The translations under genes were made by a program, and so were the position numbers. 33,170 nucleotides of DNA, from positions 1-33,170 of IMG/VR virus record IMGVR_UViG_3300035698_001104, one strand, 5' to 3'. Below the pieces are notes generated by a model. It did no database searches and was not told where the DNA came from. It was given only the letters and a program-made list of their open reading frames with translations. Of the stretch, positions 5,576 through 11,719 are shown piece after piece. Origin of the DNA: a virus. Each line of letters starts with the position of its first letter. The first letter of the stretch is position 1.

Positions 5576-5679
5576 TGTGCTACCTCCTTTTGGGCGCGAG
5601 ACTTGTACATTTTGCAAGGCTTCTTGGTCTCGGTAGCGCGTTGATCGATTCGCTGAGTGATTTCTTGTACTAGATGCAT
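5572..5679 (-). CDS. Short early peptide, 35 aa
   Basis: ATG 5679 follows the consensus leader AAACCGGGAGA by 6 bases and lies 51 bases downstream of the -10 box, so it is the first gene of its transcript. The sequence is MHLVQEITQRIDQRATETKK plus PCKMYKSRAQKEVAQ, basic and helical. Its stop overlaps the next start as ATGA, and its 3' end carries the strong RBS of the next gene. It may function as a peptide or as a leader controlling its neighbour by coupling. Confidence 0.68.
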   Translation of the reverse strand: MHLVQEITQRIDQRATETKKPCKMYKSRAQKEVAQ

Positions 5680-5685
5680 TGTCGT

Positions 5686-5696
5686 TCTCCCGGTTT
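5686..5696 (-). promoter_or_regulatory. Shared RBS leader AAACCGGGAGA
   Basis: Exact consensus copy ending 6 bases before the ATG at 5679 on the minus strand. Confidence 0.75.
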
Positions 5697-5729
5697 GGTT
5701 TGGTTTCGAAGTCTCTCGACCTTGAAGCC

Positions 5730-5758
5730 ATCATACAAAGTGTGATATCACTTGTAAA
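5730..5758 (-). promoter_or_regulatory. Minus-strand promoter with perfect GTGATATCAC operator
   Basis: On the minus strand -35 TTTACA (5753-5758), 17 bp, -10 TATGAT (5730-5735). The spacer contains the perfect 10-bp palindrome GTGATATCAC (5742-5751). This is the best-matching member of the four-promoter set and drives the four small genes down to 4955. Confidence 0.85.
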
Positions 5759-5786
5759 GCGGTTTAGCAAAAATAAATGCGATATT

Positions 5787-6752
5787 TTATGCGATCTCGA
5801 CGACAGCCTCATCGTCGGTCAGCGTTCGCTTATATAGGATCATTTCGTCCCCCATGTTTTTCAGTTCGAGTTTGTGCTTATCTTCTGTCAGCTTAATGTA
5901 CGTCATTCCGAATTCGTCGCGCCCAGTCGCCTCGCAATTTGGCCAGTGCTCGAGCAGCTGATGACGCCACGGGCGATAATTAACCTCGTGATGCCAGCGT
6001 CGATACTTCCAGACGACTCGCGCTACATCGGGATGCATCTTTGCGAGCATTTCGCTTTTCGGTTTCGTGCCCTCGCTCGCGTAGAACGCTTCAGAGTTCC
6101 CGCCCTTGACAGCTTGCGTGACGATCTTATCTTGCAGCGCGTGATTAAACTGGACCGTACACATGCCAGCCTTCATAACTCGAAGCGATAGGTCAGTGTC
6201 CTCGTTGTAGCGACCGCGCCACCGGAATGGGATATCATTGCGGATTAGCAAGCACGAATAAATGCGGGTATTCATAACGAACGGCGGTCGATACTGATAG
6301 GGAAAGCAGAACATCTTGTACTGGGGTCCGCTGATAGCGAGATTCTTGTACCGTTCGTGAAAAGCCTCGCAGCTTCGAAGTAAGCCGCCGCTGCGACACC
6401 TGACGCGAAAGTCATTGTTATAGCGCAAGAAGTCGAGAATGTTGTCATCCATTACCCAGTGCATCTGCGCGCCTAGTCTAATCGAGTGCTCCCATGCGAA
6501 GTTCCTTGCAGCGCCCGGTCCGACTGACTTCGACAACCCGAGATCGTCAAACGTGTCATACTGCTCTTGATACTTCGGGTCGAGTATGAGCAACCTTTCC
6601 CTGGGTATGACAGAGGCGTAGTCGCTAAACTGCGCCTCTTCAATGACCATGAAATAGTTGACGCGCATACTATCGAGCGCACGGGCGGTTAGTCTCGACT
6701 CCCACCGAGACTTTGACACGATGTAAATAGGGTACCGCGGATGATTAGACAC
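5787..6752 (-). CDS. TAGT-like glycosyltransferase (TET-associated glycosyltransferase type)
   Basis: This 321-aa protein starts at GTG 6752, overlapping the preceding gene by 8 bases. The N-terminus PRYPIYIVSKSRWESRLTAR is the nucleotide-sugar-binding opening seen in the TAGT family. HWVMDDNILDFLRYN near residues 117-130 supplies a D-D-N metal site, and WRGRYNEDTDLSLRVMKAGM near 180-200 supplies the E-D acid motif of GT-A enzymes. In phages such enzymes glycosylate oxidised or hydroxymethylated DNA bases made by TET/JBP dioxygenases. No TET gene or cytosine methyltransferase is in this window, so the DNA-modification role depends on genes outside; another acceptor is possible. Glycosyltransferase fold: high confidence; TAGT membership: moderate. 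Confidence 0.7.
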   Translation of the reverse strand: MSNHPRYPIYIVSKSRWESRLTARALDSMRVNYFMVIEEAQFSDYASVIPRERLLILDPKYQEQYDTFDDLGLSKSVGPGAARNFAWEHSIRLGAQMHWVMDDNILDFLRYNNDFRVRCRSGGLLRSCEAFHERYKNLAISGPQYKMFCFPYQYRPPFVMNTRIYSCLLIRNDIPFRWRGRYNEDTDLSLRVMKAGMCTVQFNHALQDKIVTQAVKGGNSEAFYASEGTKPKSEMLAKMHPDVARVVWKYRRWHHEVNYRPWRHQLLEHWPNCEATGRDEFGMTYIKLTEDKHKLELKNMGDEMILYKRTLTDDEAVVEIA

Positions 6753-7023
6753 GGGGAATTGACTCGCCCAGTCGACTGATCGCCTTGCGAAGCGTCGACT
6801 GACTTAATTCGGTCGGGAAAGCCGAATGAATGACAACTTCCTCGCCCCACATACCGTCGAAGTCGACGACGATCTGACATTCCAAGGACGCGCCTTTGTT
6901 ATACAGCTGACCTACATATCGCAGAAAGGCTTGATGCTGAACCAGTTCCCTGACCGTTAAATCTGGGCTGTGCATTTCTTGATAGTCGGCTACCGCTTGA
7001 TCTAATTCTTCACGTGTTCTCAT
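6745..7023 (-). CDS. Hypothetical protein, 92 aa
   Basis: ATG 7023 (MRTREELDQAVADYQEMHSP) has AAGGA 8 bases upstream, and an upstream in-frame ATG would overlap the preceding gene by more than 60 bases. The N-terminal half is helical and acidic; the C-terminal half has strands (LECQIVVDFDGMWGEEVVIH) and a helix with TELSQSTLRKAISRLGESI. It lies immediately upstream of the glycosyltransferase, overlapping it by 8 bases, which suggests stoichiometric co-expression. I recognise no family. Confidence 0.72.
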   Translation of the reverse strand: MRTREELDQAVADYQEMHSPDLTVRELVQHQAFLRYVGQLYNKGASLECQIVVDFDGMWGEEVVIHSAFPTELSQSTLRKAISRLGESIPRV

Positions 7024-7348
7024 TGTCAACATCCTTTTCGTCGACGACTCGCTGAAAGCGTTGTTCGTCATAACCCTTCTTCGGGTAATAGATTGATTTT
7101 GTGCCGAGGGTCATCGTCTGACCTACTGCCTCTTGAAACGCCTTGAAATCTTCTTCCGACTTGATCTTCACGATAAATTCGTGATAAGTACCGTCACTAA
7201 ATTCGTGTTCGTACTCGGGCATGCCTTTCCAGTGTTCGCTGTAGGCGTCCTCGAACATCGCAAGCTGGTCGACGTTATGCCGATCACTGATTTCTGCGTC
7301 GTCGTCGGGGGTACCGTCTGGGTTGAAGTAAGGGGTTTCGGTGCTCAT
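7010..7348 (-). CDS. Conserved phage protein with GQxMTxxTKSIYYP motif, 112 aa
   Basis: ATG 7348 overlaps the upstream stop by 4 bases. After an acidic N-terminal region, residues about 60-95 read FIVKIKSEEDFKAFQEAVGQ then TMTLGTKSIYYPKKGYDE. This pattern recalls a small phage family in which a strand and helix (F...ED...F...GQ) precede TKS-aromatic-aromatic-P. I recall it near DNA-modification and ParB-like genes, but its biochemical role is not known to me. It sits two genes upstream of the TAGT-like glycosyltransferase in the same transcript. The C-terminus is acidic. Confidence 0.7.
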   Translation of the reverse strand: MSTETPYFNPDGTPDDDAEISDRHNVDQLAMFEDAYSEHWKGMPEYEHEFSDGTYHEFIVKIKSEEDFKAFQEAVGQTMTLGTKSIYYPKKGYDEQRFQRVVDEKDVDNENT

Positions 7349-7710
7349 AGTTTTTCGGTCATCCATTGTCTGATTGATTGGCGGCCCTTCTCGGTTATGT
7401 ACCAAGTGCGGGCGCGTTTCCCAGTCTCGCTGCAGTCGCGCTCAGGCCCAGTCTCGACAAGCTCGAGTTTTTCGATCTCGTGAAGCCGTTTGCTCGGGGT
7501 CTGGACAGCTGTGACCATTCCCATTTCTGGATATACCCGATAGAACTGAACCGACAGCTCGCCAGCGGTAGCCCCGTCGACGAACACAAGTGAATAGAGC
7601 GTCTGCATTCGACGTTCGCTTTGAACCAATCGTTGATTGTCACCAGCAACTCTGCTTGTGCCCGGGTCGGTCGCTCGGTAGATAGGCGCTTCAATGTCCA
7701 TCTGTCTCAT
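7345..7710 (-). CDS. Winged-helix-like DNA-binding protein, 121 aa
   Basis: ATG 7710 (MRQMDIEAPIYRATDPGTSR) follows the leader AAACTGGGAGA by 5 bases; a longer in-frame extension would read through the terminator hairpin. Residues 35-105 look like a winged helix: helix 1 (QRLVQSERRMQTLYSLVFVD), helix 2 (GATAGELSVQFYRVYPEMG), recognition helix (VTAVQTPSKRLHEIEKLELV) and a wing (ETGPERDCSETGKRARTWYI). The pattern of GATAGEL...SKRLHEIEKLELVE...R..YITEKG resembles small phage and MarR-like regulators. It may control the operon it heads, but I see no matching operator. It overlaps the next gene by 4 bases. Confidence 0.78.
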   Translation of the reverse strand: MRQMDIEAPIYRATDPGTSRVAGDNQRLVQSERRMQTLYSLVFVDGATAGELSVQFYRVYPEMGMVTAVQTPSKRLHEIEKLELVETGPERDCSETGKRARTWYITEKGRQSIRQWMTEKL

Positions 7711-7715
7711 ATCTT

Positions 7716-7726
7716 TCTCCCAGTTT
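7716..7726 (-). promoter_or_regulatory. Shared RBS leader AAACTGGGAGA
   Basis: It follows directly on the T-tract of the terminator at 7727-7748 and ends 5 bases before ATG 7710. Same variant as at 1998-2008. No promoter lies between it and the terminator. Confidence 0.7.
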
Positions 7727-7748
7727 AAAAAAGCGCCCCGAAGGGCGC
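7727..7748 (-). terminator. Intrinsic terminator between the DUF932 gene and the winged-helix gene
   Basis: On the minus strand GCGCCC-TTCG-GGGCGC is followed by six T. The stem is perfect with a UUCG tetraloop. The next gene starts only 16 bases after the T-tract, so downstream genes 7710-5787 depend on read-through or antitermination unless a promoter lies inside the DUF932 gene. Confidence 0.92.
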
Positions 7749-7754
7749 GAAAGG

Positions 7755-8504
7755 TTATGCGATTGCTTCGAGAATGAAGCGGTCCGCTTTGTTCGTTCGC
7801 TCTGCGATGGTGAACATGTTGGTTCGAGCGCCGCGAGGCTTGACGGCCTCGGTGACTGAATTCCAGAGACGCCATGCGCTGAAGCCATCTTCGGCGTGTT
7901 CTTCGAAAGACGGGGTCAGCCATTCGTTAGCCGCGAAGCCAAGCTGAGCCCCCGATAGTACGTTTTGACGAAACATCTCGACCAGCATCGCGTCGCCATC
8001 TTTCTGGCTAATCTGCGCGAGTCGATACTTGTCCGCCTTTTCGTTCTCGAAGTTGGCGCGGATGGGAAGTTGCTCGACCGCTTGGTCGATGATGACAGGT
8101 AGTCTGGCATCTGCGTTTACAGTCTGACGGGTTGACATCGTGTGCAGTTCGCCGCCGAAGCAGAGATTGTCGCAAACGATAACCTTCGTGCCGATGCAGA
8201 TCCCTCGAGATACAGAGCGATCATGTGAGCCGCGAAGCCCGATGGTCAGTTCCATATCGTCGCGCTCGAAGCCGTCGAGGCTAATTCGCATTGCGCCGAA
8301 GAACTGCTGATCCTCATTGTGCGTGACGTATTCTTCTTGATCGATTCGAACACCTGCGTTGTCGAGGCGCATCTTGAGCATTTCGATAAACTCACCGAAG
8401 CCGACTGGCTGGTGATAGCGACCCATGGGCGCTGGAGTTTTGATGTAGCCCATCTGCTGGGCTGTTCTGATTTCTGCGTCGTTGTTGTAGAGTAAGCCTT
8501 TCAT
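7755..8504 (-). CDS. DUF932-family phage/plasmid protein, 249 aa
   Basis: ATG 8504 lies 6 bases after the shared leader and 41 bases from the -10 box. Residues about 88-125 (LTIGLRGSHDRSVSRGICIG, TKVIVCDNLCFGGELHTMST) carry the G-x-R-x-SHD and V-x-C-x-N-x-x-F signatures of DUF932, a family common in phages and plasmids and often very highly expressed but without established biochemistry. The protein is complete, and the C-terminal half (NEWLTPSFEEHAEDGFSAWR, LWNSVTEAVK) is also typical. It is promoter-proximal and followed at once by a terminator, so it is probably expressed well above the genes after it. Confidence 0.88.
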   Translation of the reverse strand: MKGLLYNNDAEIRTAQQMGYIKTPAPMGRYHQPVGFGEFIEMLKMRLDNAGVRIDQEEYVTHNEDQQFFGAMRISLDGFERDDMELTIGLRGSHDRSVSRGICIGTKVIVCDNLCFGGELHTMSTRQTVNADARLPVIIDQAVEQLPIRANFENEKADKYRLAQISQKDGDAMLVEMFRQNVLSGAQLGFAANEWLTPSFEEHAEDGFSAWRLWNSVTEAVKPRGARTNMFTIAERTNKADRFILEAIA

Positions 8505-8510
8505 TTTGTA

Positions 8511-8521
8511 TCTCCCGGTTA
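8511..8521 (-). promoter_or_regulatory. Shared RBS leader TAACCGGGAGA
   Basis: This copy ends 6 bases before ATG 8504 on the minus strand. It differs from consensus by A to T at its first position. Confidence 0.72.
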
Positions 8522-8544
8522 TGCACCTGATTGGTACGAATGAG

Positions 8545-8573
8545 ATCCTACCAAAGAGATATCACAATGTAAA
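8545..8573 (-). promoter_or_regulatory. Minus-strand promoter with operator in the spacer
   Basis: On the minus strand -35 TTTACA (8568-8573), 17 bp, -10 TAGGAT (8545-8550). The spacer contains GTGATATCTC (8556-8565), one mismatch from the GTGATATCAC palindrome. It drives the DUF932 gene. Confidence 0.8.
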
Positions 8574-8599
8574 GACTTTTTTCGGCAATCGGCAGACAT

Positions 8600-8632
8600 A
8601 AAAAAAGACCCACCCCCGCGAAGGGATGGGCC
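8600..8632 (-). terminator. Strong terminator at the end of the late operon
   Basis: On the minus strand GGCCCATCCC and GGGGTGGGTC pair over 10 positions, including G-U pairs, around a TTCGCG loop, followed by seven T. It lies 42 bases beyond the stop of the tail-tip gene at 8675, and insulates the early promoter at 8545-8573 from late transcription. Confidence 0.93.
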
Positions 8633-8674
8633 AATGCTCTGCAATCGCCTCTCACAACATTACAGAGCCTCCAC

Positions 8675-11600
8675 CTATGGCCAGTAAATCCTAAAGACTT
8701 CGAATTTTGCAAGCTCATAATTCAGAACGCACATGAGGTAATATCCGTTGCCTTCGTAGATAAACTTTGGCGCGGTTTGCTTTATGTTTATGGTCGACTT
8801 GCCCGCACTACCTATTGCAGTCCACTCTATACGACAAGGCGCAGACCATTCGGAAACATCCTTATTTTTATTGATAACTCGACGCAGGATCATGTACTTG
8901 GCACGATTATTAGGCGCATCGGCGAGGCCCGGCTGGCAAGTAAAAATCATTTGATTGGTACCGCATCGCGACCATGTACCTGTAGTCGCCTTTCCTGCCA
9001 GCGTCCTGTCATATGTTACTTCTGGGCTGCTGTTCATCGTTAAGCTGATATCAAAATCCGGCCAGTCTGTTACGTTCGCCGCGCTAGGTAGCCCAGTCGC
9101 ATATCCTTTGTCGTCCCACCATTCGCTGCCACCTTCAGGGTGTGTCAAAGTTCCATACCACTCGACGCCGCGAGGCGAGGTGCCCGTGATATCGACGAAG
9201 CCTTTTGATAGGCTAGTCGGGTCTGATACAAATTCGACGCCAATCGGATTCAAAGCCATTGGTGCTGCAGCTACAGCGCCGTTGTAGTCGGAATTAAACC
9301 CGTTTGAATCACTGTTCGAGGTTGCTACGCCGCCCAAGGGTACCCTGCTGTTGCCGTATACCAGTCGATACAGCAGGTTGTAGCTTACAGAAACATCGAT
9401 ACCTGCTTGCTGTAATACGTTTGGCGAACCGTCTGCACTAAGGGGCTGACCTCTGCCTTGAACCATGCACGTGCCGTTTCCTAGGCCCGTGAGTGTCCAG
9501 CAATAAGCTGGCCCTATGCTACTGGGCGCGTTGATGTGAAGATTGGTCCAAGTAACCCCATCGTCTCCCGACCTGTGTAAAACAGATTGTCTTGCCACAG
9601 TATCGCTACAAAGACAGAACCATACGCCCTCGCCAGCGTAAACGACCATGTGAGACTCAATTGCCTCCGTTCCTGTTAATGCGATTTGCGACCAAGTTTG
9701 ACCAAGATCAATCGACCTCTCAACAGACCCCTGTGTGTTCGAGTTAACAGAAGCGCCACCGTGTATGATCGTTTTCGTAGCCGGGTTTTGATCCATACCT
9801 TTGTTTGATATAGGCACCTGACCCAGATAGCTAACCCCATAGCTGCCGCCATCAGATACGTTTAACCGCTCGCCAGTAATGTTCACGCCCAGTCTCGAGA
9901 AGTTATCTTCCTCGACGTAATCGCATGTGTTCTGAAACTGGTTTGTGCTGTAGCTTGACCCTGACACTCGATACCGTCCGTAATCGACCATGTCCACAGA
10001 TTCGACCCATGCTCGAAGATCGACCCCGCGCAAGGCATTTGACACTTCGATGGCGTCACCTACCCGCTGCAAGATACCGGGATCTGTGGTCACGTAAGTT
10101 ATGTTGACGCGATTGAATAGGCGCGATAGTTTGGACGCTGCCTTATTGCCCGCCTCGCACCCGTTCTGCACACCCGGTAACGATACACGCGTTTCGATTA
10201 ACGGCTTGGTACCGTTTACGGCTGCTTCCAGTGTAGCTGTTCGCGTTCGCTCGGGCCAGTTCGGAGTATCGTCTTGCGGTGCAGTATAGGTAACCGTTAC
10301 CGAAGTCGGCGTGTTGGTATCGTCGGGGGCGCTTAATGACAGCGAGCCTTGTAGCCAGTTTTCTTCGAGATAGTACAGGCGCTTGATCGAGATACGGCTG
10401 AAAGATCCCGAGAAATCTTCGTCAGGTGTTAGCTCGAAAAATGCGGTGCTACCCGTGGCCGTAAACAAAGCAGATGTTGTTCCCACTCCAGACTGGGAAT
10501 CAATAACTGTATCACCACCGAGAGTCGCGCTATATGTGCCGCCTGCTGTTGTGTCGACAGTGACCGATACAGCGTACTGAACGCCTTCCTCTACATCGAC
10601 AGTTTGCGAGATCGTTCCAGCTTGTGGCGAACCACCCGTGACGTCAGCATTGCCGCTAGCAATAACCCATCCGTTACCGAGCGACCATGGCGACGGGGAA
10701 GTTGCCCCAACAAACGACCAGTCTTGCAACACTTCTTGACCGCTAGGCCTAAGCTCGTCAACAACATCGTCTCGACGAATAAACAGCTTGTCTGCTTCAG
10801 GAAACCATATGCAGTTTGCGTACTCAGCCATCGAGTCAAGCCAATAATCTGCCCGACGTGTAGCGGCTATCGTAATCCCAACCTCGCAACGCTTGGTCGT
10901 CTCGGGTGACACGCCTGTAGTGAGCAGCGTATCGCACCAGTCTGCAGCGTCGGTAACCCCGTCTGTTGTGGCGCTTAATCCGTAAATGTTGCTTTCTGCG
11001 ATATCAGCCCAGACTAACGCAGGGTTGGTCGAGTACGCCGCACCCGCAGGATATGAGCCAGAATCTGCAAACGGGATATTGGTAACCGCATGACCAGATC
11101 CGTATCGGTACTGCCCGATTGTTAGCCGCCATGCTCGAACGACGCCAGTCCACTGATCGCCAGAAAAGTCTGAAGCATTACCTACGCCCCAAGCACTGCT
11201 CGCATTGTACACGGACGCGCTCGAGAACACCTCGGCTGTCTCTACCCCATTGAGGTAAGCAATAAACTGACCACCAACGCGAGTCAGAGTGAAGTAAAAG
11301 GCCACATCTGCTTCGACAGTTCCCGCGTTGACGCCATCTGCTATGTCCCACGTTACGCCATCGCTCGATATGTACATTAGCAAGTCGGGTCCGTATCGCT
11401 CGATCAGCACAGATCGTTCTTCTGGCGAGGTAGTCGTGTAGTTTTGAAACAGCGTCCCTCGGGTGTAGTCCAATGAGACTGGGGATGACAATGGGCTTTC
11501 TGCGTCGACGTTATCTGTAATTGCTACAAACTCGAGCGCAAATTGTTCGTCTGAAAAATCAAGCTCCGTTGAATCGTTAATCGTCGCCACGCTGCCTGCC

Positions 11601-11719
11601 GAGTCGAATCGAAGCCTTGCTATTGCAACTGGCTCGACACTAATATCAAATGATAATGCAGAAATACTGTCTGCGCTAGCACTCGAGGGTGGAGGTGCAG
11701 TAGGTTTAGTGAAGCTCAT
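8675..11719 (-). CDS. Tail-tip protein, third part: LamG-like unit, J-type middle domain and Asp-box region
   Basis: This 1014-aa protein starts at ATG 11719, overlapping the previous stop by 4 bases (ATGA). Residues 1-220 complete or repeat a LamG-like lectin unit. Residues about 225-330 (YSTNPALVWADIAESNIYGL, TDAADWCDTLL, YWLDSMAEYANCIWFPEADK) match the middle of lambda-J-type central fibre proteins. A carbohydrate-binding-like insertion follows (WSFVGATSPSPWSLGNGW), then J-type ITYVTTDPGILQRVGDAIEV near 545-565. At about 667 and 715 are two Asp boxes, SIDLGQTW and SGDDGVTW, as in sialidase-type beta propellers. The C-terminus has no recognised fold. Role: host-surface recognition at the tail tip. 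Confidence 0.75.
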   Translation of the reverse strand: MSFTKPTAPPPSSASADSISALSFDISVEPVAIARLRFDSAGSVATINDSTELDFSDEQFALEFVAITDNVDAESPLSSPVSLDYTRGTLFQNYTTTSPEERSVLIERYGPDLLMYISSDGVTWDIADGVNAGTVEADVAFYFTLTRVGGQFIAYLNGVETAEVFSSASVYNASSAWGVGNASDFSGDQWTGVVRAWRLTIGQYRYGSGHAVTNIPFADSGSYPAGAAYSTNPALVWADIAESNIYGLSATTDGVTDAADWCDTLLTTGVSPETTKRCEVGITIAATRRADYWLDSMAEYANCIWFPEADKLFIRRDDVVDELRPSGQEVLQDWSFVGATSPSPWSLGNGWVIASGNADVTGGSPQAGTISQTVDVEEGVQYAVSVTVDTTAGGTYSATLGGDTVIDSQSGVGTTSALFTATGSTAFFELTPDEDFSGSFSRISIKRLYYLEENWLQGSLSLSAPDDTNTPTSVTVTYTAPQDDTPNWPERTRTATLEAAVNGTKPLIETRVSLPGVQNGCEAGNKAASKLSRLFNRVNITYVTTDPGILQRVGDAIEVSNALRGVDLRAWVESVDMVDYGRYRVSGSSYSTNQFQNTCDYVEEDNFSRLGVNITGERLNVSDGGSYGVSYLGQVPISNKGMDQNPATKTIIHGGASVNSNTQGSVERSIDLGQTWSQIALTGTEAIESHMVVYAGEGVWFCLCSDTVARQSVLHRSGDDGVTWTNLHINAPSSIGPAYCWTLTGLGNGTCMVQGRGQPLSADGSPNVLQQAGIDVSVSYNLLYRLVYGNSRVPLGGVATSNSDSNGFNSDYNGAVAAAPMALNPIGVEFVSDPTSLSKGFVDITGTSPRGVEWYGTLTHPEGGSEWWDDKGYATGLPSAANVTDWPDFDISLTMNSSPEVTYDRTLAGKATTGTWSRCGTNQMIFTCQPGLADAPNNRAKYMILRRVINKNKDVSEWSAPCRIEWTAIGSAGKSTINIKQTAPKFIYEGNGYYLMCVLNYELAKFEVFRIYWP

